Origin: Kineothrix sp. MSJ-39
GTDB taxonomy: Bacteria; Bacillota; Clostridia; Lachnospirales; Lachnospiraceae
Length of the DNA stretch: 64,000 bases
Direction: 5' to 3'
NCBI RefSeq assembly: GCF_018917935.1
Contig: NZ_JAHLPN010000004.1
Location: 1-64,000 of the forward strand
Below, one piece after another: positions 16,792 to 25,052 of this stretch (position 1 is the first letter of the stretch; each line of letters opens with the position of its first letter). The notes below the pieces were generated by a model. That model searched no databases. It was not told the origin of the DNA and saw only the letters and a list, made by a program, of their open reading frames with translations. Made by a program: the position numbers and the translations under genes.

Positions 16792-18132
16792 TTATTGATC
16801 CTTCTCTTTTCGTTCCCGGATAATAAAATGCAGTGGTGTCCCTTTAAAACCAAAGGTATCTCTGATCTTATTTTCGATATATCTTGTATAAGAGAAATGC
16901 ATCAGCTGTTTGTCATTGACAAATATCACAAAGGTAGGCGGTTTTACAGCTACCTGTGTGATATAGTACAGTCTGAGGCGCTTGCCCTTATCACTCGGTG
17001 GCTGCTGGAGTGCAACTGCTTCTGCCATGATCTCATTCAGCACACCCGTTGCGACACGCATGGACTGGTTCTGCTCTACCATGTCGATCAGTTCATACAG
17101 TTTTCCGATACGCTGTCCTGTCTTTGCTGAGATAAAGGTGATCTCCGCATATGGCATAAATGACAGGATCTGTCTGACCTTCTCTGTAAAGCGGTAGATT
17201 GTTTTATCGTCCTTTTCCAGTGCATCCCATTTATTGACCGCAATGATGATCCCCTTACCGCGTTCATGTGCGATTCCCGCGATCTTGGCATCCTGCTCCG
17301 TCACACCTTCCAGTGCATCGATCAGAAGGATCACAATATCCGCACGCTCCACGGCAGAAACCGTACGCACGATCATATACTGTTCCAGTTCTTCCTTGAT
17401 CTTATTTTTACGGCGAAGTCCCGCTGTATCGATAAAGATATATTCTTTGCCGTTATAGGTCACTTCCGCATCGACTGCATCTCTTGTCGTACCGGCGATA
17501 TCGGAAACGATCAGTCTGTTTTCCCCGAGCAGCTTATTGATCAGGGAGCTCTTTCCAACATTCGGCTTTCCGACGATCGCAATGCGGGGTCTTTCATCTT
17601 CTATCTCCTCAGCTGCATCATCCGGGAAATGCGATACGACTTCATCCAACACTTCACCGATGCCCTGTCTGTTTGCTGCAGAAATCGCCATTGGCTCTCC
17701 GATGCCCAGATTGTAAAATTCATACACATCAAGCATCATCTTTTCGTAGCTGTCTACCTTATTGACAACCAGAATGATCGGCTTCTTTGACCGTCTGAGC
17801 ATGTCCGCCACCTTGGCATCTGCGTCTACCAGTCCCTGTTTGACATCTACCATAAATAAAATAACATCTGCCGTATCGATCGCAATCTGTGCCTGTTCAC
17901 GCATCTGCGAAAGGATGATATCCTTGCTGTCCGGCTCTATACCGCCCGTATCGATCAGTGTAAAGCTGTAATTCAGCCATGTCACATCTGCATAGATTCG
18001 ATCTCTTGTAATACCCGGCGTATCCTTTACAATAGAAATACGGGAACCCGCAAGGGCATTAAACAATGTGGATTTTCCGACATTCGGTCGTCCAACCACC
18101 GCAACGATCGGCTTTCTTTTTCTATTTTCCAT
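16792..18132 (-). CDS. der: Ribosome biogenesis GTPase Der
   Basis: Der (EngA) is a double-GTPase needed for 50S assembly. The first G domain has [17 protein letters not shown] and NKVD. The second has [23 protein letters not shown] and NKWD. A KH-like C-terminal domain follows ([31 protein letters not shown]). Its 446 residues are full length. It has a GGAGAG ribosome site. Confidence 0.97.
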   Translation of the reverse strand: MENRKRKPIVAVVGRPNVGKSTLFNALAGSRISIVKDTPGITRDRIYADVTWLNYSFTLIDTGGIEPDSKDIILSQMREQAQIAIDTADVILFMVDVKQGLVDADAKVADMLRRSKKPIILVVNKVDSYEKMMLDVYEFYNLGIGEPMAISAANRQGIGEVLDEVVSHFPDDAAEEIEDERPRIAIVGKPNVGKSSLINKLLGENRLIVSDIAGTTRDAVDAEVTYNGKEYIFIDTAGLRRKNKIKEELEQYMIVRTVSAVERADIVILLIDALEGVTEQDAKIAGIAHERGKGIIIAVNKWDALEKDDKTIYRFTEKVRQILSFMPYAEITFISAKTGQRIGKLYELIDMVEQNQSMRVATGVLNEIMAEAVALQQPPSDKGKRLRLYYITQVAVKPPTFVIFVNDKQLMHFSYTRYIENKIRDTFGFKGTPLHFIIRERKEKDQ

Positions 18133-18159
18133 ATGCTCTCCTTTTTATCCAGTAAACAA

Positions 18160-19584
18160 CTACTTCCTGATGCGGATCTTCTTAACGCTGCTCCACTTTG
18201 ACCTAGAGGCGCCCTTCACAGCCCGCACTCTGACGTAATAGGTTTTATTTTTCTTCAGGCTTTTGACGGTTACAGACGTCTTCGATGCTTTTACCGTTTT
18301 TGTTTTGGTCGCCTTTGCGGTAAATTTTTTGCTTGTAGAATACTGTACCTGTATTGAAGTTGCCTTTGTATATTTCTTCCACTGCACGGACAGCTTACGT
18401 CCCTGCTTGTTGGTCAGCTTTTTCAAGACCGGTTTGGAAAGAGATACCTTTTCGGTATTATTTCCGTCCGGTTCCGTTGCACCGCGGCTTATGGTGACCG
18501 CATTCTCCCGGATATCCCCTGCGATCATCATTTCCGTATAGAAAAACTCATGTGACGTGTCAAGCGTCGGGCTGTCAACAGCAACAACCGCATATTCCTG
18601 CTTACTTCCTTTTTCTATGACACTCCCTCTGTAGGCATATTGATTGCCGTTTGTCGTGATATTTCCATCATATCTGTTACACTCCATCGGAACCGTGCTA
18701 TCGATCAGCTTCCATTCTGTTCCTGTTTTCTTATAAATTCTGTAGCTTCTCGTGCTTTTCGTATGCGTCCATTTCAGATATGCCCTGCCAAGCTCGTCAA
18801 CCGTACCTGTTGTATTCAGCTTTTCCGGCTTTTTTACCAGATCCATTACGATAGAATATGGATATAGTCCCGATGTATCCGACTGTACACTCAGGTAATA
18901 AACACCCTTTTGCAATGTAAAGTAGGAATACTGACTGTTAAATGTCCCGGACATGTTTTTGCCGATCTGCGTGGTCAACTGTGCATCCGCATAAAGCCTG
19001 GATATAAAACCTGCGCCCGGATTCCGCAGCAGCACCATGCTTTCCTGTGGTACCGTGATCTTATAATAACATTTGATCCCCATGGTATCTGACAGTGTTT
19101 CGGAATATGTCTGAAGCGGTACCATCTCTGTTGCTGTAGATACGGAAATATTGGAAGGGAAACTTTTATCCCCCAGCACAGCGGTAAAGGTATAGTCGAT
19201 CGGCTTCGGATCATCGTCACAATCCGTCCAGTATACAACTGCCGCGTATCTTCCCTGTGGCAGAACCACATCCAGATATCCCTGTCCGCTTTGCAGCACT
19301 TTATCTCCAGCGTTCCGGTCCACCAGCTTAAGCACCAGATGATCCGAACTTACCGTATCCCGGCTCAGTCGCAGAACAACTTCCCCTGCTTTTGACAGAT
19401 CAAAATAATAGTAAATATTATTGCCATATGTCGTTGTACCTTTATATTCCGTTCCGTCAAGCTTTACGGTTCCGCCGTTTGTGTCCGCATAAGCATCCAC
19501 GGCTCCAAAGCAAAGTAATATACCGATCACAAGCAGAACTGCCTTGCATCTGCATAGCCATTTATCTATCTTTCTATTCCTCAT
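18160..19584 (-). CDS. Secreted protein with PPC-like and fibronectin type III domains
   Basis: This 474-residue protein has a signal peptide ending at AYADT (near residue 33). Two beta-sandwich regions resembling bacterial pre-peptidase C-terminal domains follow (about 40-135, with IYYYFDLSKAGEVVLRL, and 140-250). A first Fn3-like domain starts near 255. A clear C-terminal Fn3 runs from about 385 (KPVLKKLTNKQGRKLSVQWKK...YYVRVRAVKG), ending in a very basic Lys/Arg tail. No enzyme domain is visible, so it is likely an adhesion or wall-associated protein. It lies just upstream of der but serves a different process. Confidence 0.78.
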   Translation of the reverse strand: MRNRKIDKWLCRCKAVLLVIGILLCFGAVDAYADTNGGTVKLDGTEYKGTTTYGNNIYYYFDLSKAGEVVLRLSRDTVSSDHLVLKLVDRNAGDKVLQSGQGYLDVVLPQGRYAAVVYWTDCDDDPKPIDYTFTAVLGDKSFPSNISVSTATEMVPLQTYSETLSDTMGIKCYYKITVPQESMVLLRNPGAGFISRLYADAQLTTQIGKNMSGTFNSQYSYFTLQKGVYYLSVQSDTSGLYPYSIVMDLVKKPEKLNTTGTVDELGRAYLKWTHTKSTRSYRIYKKTGTEWKLIDSTVPMECNRYDGNITTNGNQYAYRGSVIEKGSKQEYAVVAVDSPTLDTSHEFFYTEMMIAGDIRENAVTISRGATEPDGNNTEKVSLSKPVLKKLTNKQGRKLSVQWKKYTKATSIQVQYSTSKKFTAKATKTKTVKASKTSVTVKSLKKNKTYYVRVRAVKGASRSKWSSVKKIRIRK

Positions 19585-19713
19585 GATCCCTCTCCATTTT
19601 CATGTTTCTGTCAATGACAGGCATTTTTCTCCATATTGATTTATATTACAATATTCAGGGGGAGTTGTAAAGTGGTCAGCCCCTGTCCCGCATGCCATGC
19701 CCTGTATTTTAGC

Positions 19714-19742
19714 TTGTCTTTCCCTGTTATGTATGCTATAAA
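19714..19742 (+). promoter_or_regulatory. Promoter of prs
   Basis: TTGTCT (19714-19719) and TATAAA (19737-19742) are separated by 17 bases, about 40 bases upstream of the prs start codon. Confidence 0.65.
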
Positions 19743-19782
19743 TAAGAATGGATTTTAACTGCACATATCTTAGGAGGGAATC

Positions 19783-20970
19783 ATGCCAAACTTAGTCGAA
19801 CTCGAATCCGCAATGCCGGTTGCTCCGCTGAAGCTTTTAGCACTTGACAGCTGTAAGGAGCTCGGTAACCGTGTCAACGAATATCTTGTGGATTTTCGCA
19901 AAAATGTACATAATGATATCAAACAGGATCCCGCATTCCGCGGCTATTCCGAAGAAAATTATCTGATCGACGCTGCCTGCCCGCGTTTCGGAAGCGGCGA
20001 AGGCAAGGGTATCTTATCCGAATCCGTCAGAGGTAAGGATGTCTTTTTAATGGTCGATGTGTGTAACCACAGTCTGACCTATACAGTCAACGGTTATGAG
20101 AATCACAAATCTCCGGATGACCATTACCAGGATTTAAAGAGAATGATCGCTGCTATCGCAGGAAAAGCACACAGGATCAATGTTATCATGCCTTTCTTAT
20201 ATGAAGGCAGACAGCATAAAAGAAGCGGTCGTGAGTCGCTTGACTGTGCTTATGCACTCAAAGAGCTGAGTGAAATGGGTGTTTCCAACTTCATTACGTT
20301 TGATGCCCATGATCCGCGTGTCCAGAATGCTACGCCACTGAAGGGCTTTGATAACTTTACACCGCCGTATCAGTTCATCCGTTCTCTGCTCCGTTACGAA
20401 AAGGATCTGATCATCGACAAGGATCATATGATCGTGATCAGTCCGGATGAAGGTGCTCTTGACAGAGCAGTTTACTTCTCTTCCGTGCTCGGTGTCGATA
20501 CAGGTATGTTCTACAAACGTCGTGATTACTCCAGAGTTGTAAACGGCAAGAATCCTATTGTTGCACATGAATTTTTAGGAGACAATATCGAAGGAAAGGA
20601 TGTAATCATCATTGATGATATGATCGCATCCGGCGGTAGTATGATCGATACAGCCAAGCAGCTAAAAGCCATGAAGGCAAAGCGTGTATTTGTCTGCTGT
20701 ACTTTCGGTCTTTTCACGGAAGGTCTTGCTGCTTTTGATGAGGCTTATGCGAACGGTGTATTTGACCGTGTTGTATGCACCAACCTGACATATCTTCCAC
20801 CGGAAATTTTAGAGCGTGACTATTTTGTCACTGCAGATATGAGCAAGTTCCTTGCCAGTATCATTGATTTTATGAATCATGATATTTCCATGGGAAATGT
20901 ACTGACACCGACGGAGAAGATCCATGAGGTACTTGCGAAGTACAATGCACGGGAAGATGTGCTGATCTAA
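19783..20970 (+). CDS. prs: Ribose-phosphate pyrophosphokinase
   Basis: The enzyme makes PRPP from ribose 5-phosphate and ATP for nucleotide, His, Trp and NAD synthesis. The PRPP-binding loop is VIIIDDMIASGGSMIDTAKQ. The ATP-binding region includes YEGRQHKRSGRESLDCAYALKEL and FDAHDPRVQNA. At 395 residues it is longer than the classical 315-residue class I enzyme. It has an extra N-terminal stretch (including NEYLVDFRKNVHNDI) and an elongated C-terminus, a variant I associate with Lachnospiraceae-type Clostridia. It is single, on the plus strand, with a clear promoter and a GGAGGGAATC ribosome site. A giant hairpin follows. Confidence 0.93.
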   Translation: MPNLVELESAMPVAPLKLLALDSCKELGNRVNEYLVDFRKNVHNDIKQDPAFRGYSEENYLIDAACPRFGSGEGKGILSESVRGKDVFLMVDVCNHSLTYTVNGYENHKSPDDHYQDLKRMIAAIAGKAHRINVIMPFLYEGRQHKRSGRESLDCAYALKELSEMGVSNFITFDAHDPRVQNATPLKGFDNFTPPYQFIRSLLRYEKDLIIDKDHMIVISPDEGALDRAVYFSSVLGVDTGMFYKRRDYSRVVNGKNPIVAHEFLGDNIEGKDVIIIDDMIASGGSMIDTAKQLKAMKAKRVFVCCTFGLFTEGLAAFDEAYANGVFDRVVCTNLTYLPPEILERDYFVTADMSKFLASIIDFMNHDISMGNVLTPTEKIHEVLAKYNAREDVLI

Positions 20971-20987
20971 ATTTGAGTTTTATATAT

Positions 20988-21167
20988 AATCCCCGCGATG
21001 GCAGACAGACGCAATCACGTTTGACTCCCCTGCGATTTGCTCGAAGCACATATTGCACGCGCTCCGGCCACCAAAAAGCATGGTGGTCTCTCCGCGTGGC
21101 AAGTGCTTCGCAAATCTCAGTCGTCTACACTATCGATTGCTTACTGTCTGCCACCGCGGGGATTTTT
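20988..21167. repeat. 180-bp nested imperfect palindrome, also the prs terminator
   Basis: The whole stretch folds on itself. AATCCCCGCG-A-TGGCAGACAG (20988-21008) pairs CTGTCTGCCA-C-CGCGGGGATT (21144-21164). Inner pairs are GCAATC/GATTGC, GATTTGC-tc-GAAGCAC with GTGCTTC-GCAAATC, TTGCACGCG with CGCGTGGCAA, and a tip GCCACC/GGTGGT. It ends in T5, so the outer stem can terminate prs. It has no open frame with a ribosome site and is far longer than a terminator needs to be. Confidence 0.7.
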
Positions 21168-21265
21168 ACATCTTAACACTTGTATCATAGATCCGCACAT
21201 CAGTAAAAAGCCTTTGATCCCAGAACAGATTTCTATTCTATTTCTGAATCGTTATGAAAGAATAT

Positions 21266-21485
21266 AAAAACGGCTCCTGCGTGATAGGGGATGCGATTAG
21301 CTGCGTATGCGTCTTTCTACTTGGCTAAGTACTGACAAGATATATGGTGCCACGACAAGGATGTCGTGGCAGCGAACCTGAGACATGGATGTCGAATGTT
21401 CGCGTGCCATATAGATTGACAGTACGTGCCCTAGTAGAAAAGCATATGCAGCGTGCATACCCTTATCATGCAGGAGCCGTTTTCT
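21266..21485 (+). ncRNA. Candidate structured RNA with two CsrA-type hairpins
   Basis: A long outer stem (21270-21335 with 21415-21480: ACGGCTCCTGC/GCAGGAGCCGT, GTGATAGGG/CCCTTATCAT, GCTGC/GCAGC, TTTCTACT/AGTAGAAA, GTACTG/CAGTAC, ATATGG/CCATAT) closes a three-way junction. Arm A (21348-21371) is a perfect 10-bp stem with loop AGGA. Arm B (21372-21403) has GCGAAC/GTTCGC and GACA-TGGA-TGTC. On the plus strand both tips fit the SELEX-derived CsrA site ACARGGAUGU, with ACA pairing UGU (21355-21364 exact; 21383-21392 one mismatch). AGGGGATG and CAGGAGC give two further GGA sites. A -10-like TATAAA is at 21263-21268, with no good -35. A T run ends the element. The structure is seen; the RNA and its role are inferred. 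Confidence 0.55.
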
Positions 21486-21504
21486 TTCATAATTTCTTGC
21501 TCTG

Positions 21505-24165
21505 TTAATGCATATTATCCGTATACGCCGGGAAATCGATACTGACCTTGAACAGATCCCCGTCCAGATAGATCTCGAACTCTCCGCCCTGCGCTTTCAC
21601 AAGATTCTTCGCAATGGAAAGTCCCAGTCCGCTTCCTTCCGTGCTGCGGCTGACATCCCCTCTGATGAAACGCTCTGTCAGTTCATCCGCCGCAATATTC
21701 AGCGGCTGTGCAGAAATATTTTTGACCGTAATTTCTATCATGCTCTGCTCTGATTCCTGATCTGCAACTGTCTTCACGATGCGGTTGACATCACAGTACA
21801 CTCTCGTTCCCTGCATCGCATATTTATAGATATTTCCGAACAGGTTATTAAGGACACGCCATGTTCTGTCGGAATCTGCCCAGATCAGGTAAGGTGCCTC
21901 TCCATCCTTCGGCTCCACATCTGCCACGATCTGCAGTCCTTTTTCTTTCCATTTGTCCTCATATTCTCCGATTGCCTGCGTAAACAGTTCGGAAACATTA
22001 AGCTGACCCATTTTTAAAGTAATATTACCGGAACTGATCTTGCTTGCTTCTACCAGATCCAATGTCAGCCGCTTCAGGCGCTGTGACTTTTCATCCAGTA
22101 TCCTGATATATTCCTGTGCCTTTTCATTTTGGATATCTTCCCGTTTTAAAAGATCCACATAATTGATAATAGAGGTCAGTGGTGTCTTGATATCATGGGA
22201 CACATTCGTGATCAGATCCGCCTTCAGTCTTTCGTCCTTCATACTGATCGTCACGGCATTTTGTACAGCATTTCCGATCTGGTTGACAGCCTCTGCCATT
22301 ACCTTATTTTCACCATATATTTTTTCTGTATCGATCTGATATGTGAGGTCGCCTTCAGAGATCCTTGTAATACCTTCCACGATCTTCTCCCGTGTCCGAT
22401 TGCTGTAATAAATATACAGCCCATACAGTATGATAACGATCAGATCAAGGAAAATCGCTATACCGATCACACCGACACCTGCAAAAAACAGGTTTACCAG
22501 AAACAGTCCCAAAAGTCCGCCATATACCGGTACAAAACTGCGGATGGCAAGTGATCTGTGGTTGAGTACAGATTGAATGCCTCTGCCGATCACATGGAGG
22601 CACTTTTTGCACACCAGTTTCAAACCATGTAACAGCCTGTAGCAGATACTGTTCTTCCAGAATGTACCAGCCTTGATCCTTCTGACCAGAGAGCCCGTGT
22701 AGGCAAGCAGCATCAGATATAACAGGAAGAATGTAAGGAGCAGAATACCGCAGAATACCTTTGCACCAATCTGTCCGCTGTAAGTGTTATAGCCATTGTC
22801 GCCCAGACTTGCCGCAATCTCCACGCCAAACCAGCCAACAAGAAAGGCACTGCCGATCGCAATAGCCGCTGCCAGTTCCGTATACCAGGTGTCAAAATAA
22901 CGAAGCTGCTCTTTTTCCCGCTTTGGCTGCATAATGATAAATGCAATATATCCTGCCAGTGCAAACAATGCCAATATACCTGCGATCACAAGCAGCATCA
23001 TAAATCCCATCAGCGGCATTTTGTTTTTCAGCATCGTATAACTTTTCGCTGCCTGCGCATAGGCATCATCCGGATTCCATTTGCCAAGCAGCTTTGTGTT
23101 TGCAGTCTTATCTGCCTGTGTACGCACACAGATATACAGCTTACCGCCTTCCGGGAAACTGTAACGGTAAGAATGGAGCAGGCTCTTATACGGCACTTCA
23201 TTCCCTGCTTTTACTCCATCACATACAAGCTCATCGGTCTGATAATCGTAGCACATATAAACACCGCATTCCTGCATGGCAGCAATGAGCGCATTTGTAT
23301 CCTTGCTGCGGTCCAGATTGGTATACTGCACCTTACCCGACGGATCCACCATCAGATATTTTAAATTCATGTCATCCTTGAGCACCTGCTTATAGCTGTT
23401 GTAAACCGTATAATTGGTCGCAAGATCACATGCTGCCTGCTGCACTGCCTGTTCTACATTTGCATAAGTCATCCCATCGGGAAGTGTCAGATCATACAGA
23501 CTGTCCATATTGACCGGTTTGTATTCCTCGATCAGTCTGGTCTCTTCCTGTTCTGCAGTGTCTGGCTGCAGTGCCGCCTCATCCGATGCTGCCTCTTCTG
23601 TTTCATCTGTTGTGTAGGCAGTGTTTGCTTCTGTCCTGTATCCGCCTTCTGCCGTCTCGTCCGCGGTTTCTGCTACGATCATATAAGAAGCAGTCTCTTC
23701 ATCCCCTTCTGTCGTGTCCATACTTTCATCCGATATACTTTCTGTAGAACCGTATGATTCATAACAAAATCCTTCCTCACTTCTCCACCAGGCGATCAGA
23801 TCTCCTATCTTATAAATGAGTTTGGGTAATTCCACCGTCGGCTTGTCAGTTCTTTTCCGGTTGTCATAGGCAAATATGTCAATTTCCTTATCGGAATCGT
23901 ACTTTCCGTCCTTTTCCATCTGGGAGCTGACAGCCATATATTCCGAAAGCTGTGACAGATCTACATGCAGAAAATCATAAAATGTACTTGTCTGTTCAAA
24001 ATTTTCTTCCTCAGAAAACGGATCCAGCGTATAATAGCTGCCCTGTCTGTTTACCACATTCATGGAATATCCCAAAAATGCCAGCACAAAAGCCATTCCC
24101 ATGGCACATATCTGGGAAAACGCACCGGCGATCAGCCGCCCGTTTCCCTTTAACCAGTTTTTCAT
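21505..24165 (-). CDS. Membrane sensor histidine kinase
   Basis: This 886-residue kinase has one N-terminal membrane helix (about residues 15-35) and a large extracytoplasmic region to about 380. Near residues 140-215 that region is acidic and Thr/Ala/Glu-rich, like a flexible linker. Several membrane helices, a HAMP-like linker (RISEGDLTYQID), the H box LITNVSHDIKTPLTSIINYVDLL, and N/G boxes (NNLFGNIYKYA, GSGLGLSIAKNLV) follow. In the N box the usual second Asn region is altered, but the core Asn is present. The start at 24165 follows AGGTAGG; a longer frame to 24204 lacks a ribosome site. It is cotranscribed with the response regulator just upstream. Confidence 0.9.
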   Translation of the reverse strand: MKNWLKGNGRLIAGAFSQICAMGMAFVLAFLGYSMNVVNRQGSYYTLDPFSEEENFEQTSTFYDFLHVDLSQLSEYMAVSSQMEKDGKYDSDKEIDIFAYDNRKRTDKPTVELPKLIYKIGDLIAWWRSEEGFCYESYGSTESISDESMDTTEGDEETASYMIVAETADETAEGGYRTEANTAYTTDETEEAASDEAALQPDTAEQEETRLIEEYKPVNMDSLYDLTLPDGMTYANVEQAVQQAACDLATNYTVYNSYKQVLKDDMNLKYLMVDPSGKVQYTNLDRSKDTNALIAAMQECGVYMCYDYQTDELVCDGVKAGNEVPYKSLLHSYRYSFPEGGKLYICVRTQADKTANTKLLGKWNPDDAYAQAAKSYTMLKNKMPLMGFMMLLVIAGILALFALAGYIAFIIMQPKREKEQLRYFDTWYTELAAAIAIGSAFLVGWFGVEIAASLGDNGYNTYSGQIGAKVFCGILLLTFFLLYLMLLAYTGSLVRRIKAGTFWKNSICYRLLHGLKLVCKKCLHVIGRGIQSVLNHRSLAIRSFVPVYGGLLGLFLVNLFFAGVGVIGIAIFLDLIVIILYGLYIYYSNRTREKIVEGITRISEGDLTYQIDTEKIYGENKVMAEAVNQIGNAVQNAVTISMKDERLKADLITNVSHDIKTPLTSIINYVDLLKREDIQNEKAQEYIRILDEKSQRLKRLTLDLVEASKISSGNITLKMGQLNVSELFTQAIGEYEDKWKEKGLQIVADVEPKDGEAPYLIWADSDRTWRVLNNLFGNIYKYAMQGTRVYCDVNRIVKTVADQESEQSMIEITVKNISAQPLNIAADELTERFIRGDVSRSTEGSGLGLSIAKNLVKAQGGEFEIYLDGDLFKVSIDFPAYTDNMH

Positions 24166-24213
24166 TTTCCTACCTCTTTCGCAGAATTTCTTCTGCTGCT
24201 TCATTTTTATCTG

Positions 24214-24900
24214 TTACTTTTCGATTTTATAGCCTACGCCCCATACAACTTTCAGGTAACGAGGCTCCTTTGGATTGATCTCTATTTTTTCACGAATGTG
24301 ACGAATATGTACCGCTACTGTATTTTCCGCGCCATAAGCTTCCTCATTCCAGATACTTTCGTAGATCTGCTGCGTCGAAAATACCCTGCCCGGATTCTGT
24401 ACTAAAAGAAGCAGGATCTGATATTCGATCGGTGTCAGTTTGACCTGTTCTCCGTCCACTGTAACGATCTTTGCCTCATCATCGATCTCCAGCGAACCGA
24501 CTACATAATTCTTTTTGGTGCCTGCGCAGCTTCCCAGCATTGTATAGCGTCTCAGACTGGATTTCACACGTGCCACAAGCTCCAGTGGGTTAAAAGGCTT
24601 TGTGATATAATCATCCGCCCCCACATTCAGGCCCAATATTTTATCTACATCCTCCGATTTTGCCGACAATACTAAAATCGGAATCGCGGAAAAGCTGCGG
24701 ATCTTGATCATGGCATGGATCCCATCCATTTCAGGCATCATGATATCGATGAGCAGAAGCTGGATATCTTCTTTTTGCAGTACTTCGATCGCCTCTCTCC
24801 CGTTGTATGCTTTAAAAATCTGATAACCCTCCTGTGACAGATAAATACTGATCGCCTCCACGATCTCTTTATCATCGTCACATACCAGAATATTTGCCAT
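24214..24900 (-). CDS. OmpR-family response regulator
   Basis: This 228-residue regulator has a receiver domain with phosphoacceptor Asp52 (LLLIDIMMPEMDG), the acidic pocket CDDD and Lys in NVGADDYITKPFNPLEL. A winged-helix DNA-binding domain follows (EYQILLLLVQNPGRVFSTQQIYESIW...VAVHIRHIREKI). The ATG at 24900 with AGGAGG 8 bases upstream is preferred over the in-frame GTG at 24909. It is the first gene of a two-gene unit with the histidine kinase. A 12-bp inverted repeat (GAATCTTAATAC, 24933-24969) in its leader is a possible autoregulatory operator or attenuator. Confidence 0.95.
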   Translation of the reverse strand: MANILVCDDDKEIVEAISIYLSQEGYQIFKAYNGREAIEVLQKEDIQLLLIDIMMPEMDGIHAMIKIRSFSAIPILVLSAKSEDVDKILGLNVGADDYITKPFNPLELVARVKSSLRRYTMLGSCAGTKKNYVVGSLEIDDEAKIVTVDGEQVKLTPIEYQILLLLVQNPGRVFSTQQIYESIWNEEAYGAENTVAVHIRHIREKIEINPKEPRYLKVVWGVGYKIEK

Positions 24901-24919
24901 TTCTTTCACCTCCTGAAAG

Positions 24920-24969
24920 TATCATATAAAAAGAATCTTAATACCGGGGTAGGAAAAGTATTAAGATTC
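24920..24969 (-). promoter_or_regulatory. Inverted repeat in the leader of the response-regulator gene
   Basis: GAATCTTAATAC (24933-24944) and its perfect complement (24958-24969) flank a 13-base spacer. On the minus strand a T-rich run, TTCTTTTTAT, follows, 33 bases before the start codon. It may be a second terminator of ptsI, a transcription attenuator, or the operator of the encoded regulator. Confidence 0.5.
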
Positions 24970-24989
24970 CATTAAAATTCTATCTTATA

Positions 24990-25029
24990 TATAAAAATAT
25001 CTTGCAACAACTATACCATTGTTGCAAGA
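24990..25029 (-). terminator. Terminator of ptsI
   Basis: TCTTGCAACAA (25000-25010) pairs with TTGTTGCAAGA (25019-25029), an 11-bp stem with an 8-base loop. On the minus strand TATTTTTATA follows. It lies 23 bases after the ptsI stop. Confidence 0.85.
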
Positions 25030-25052
25030 CATTTACAATAAATCTTTTTGAA

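Noticed and set aside
20988-21485. CRISPR array
   Set aside because: The repeats are inverted arms of two large hairpins, not regularly spaced direct repeats, and no cas genes are present.
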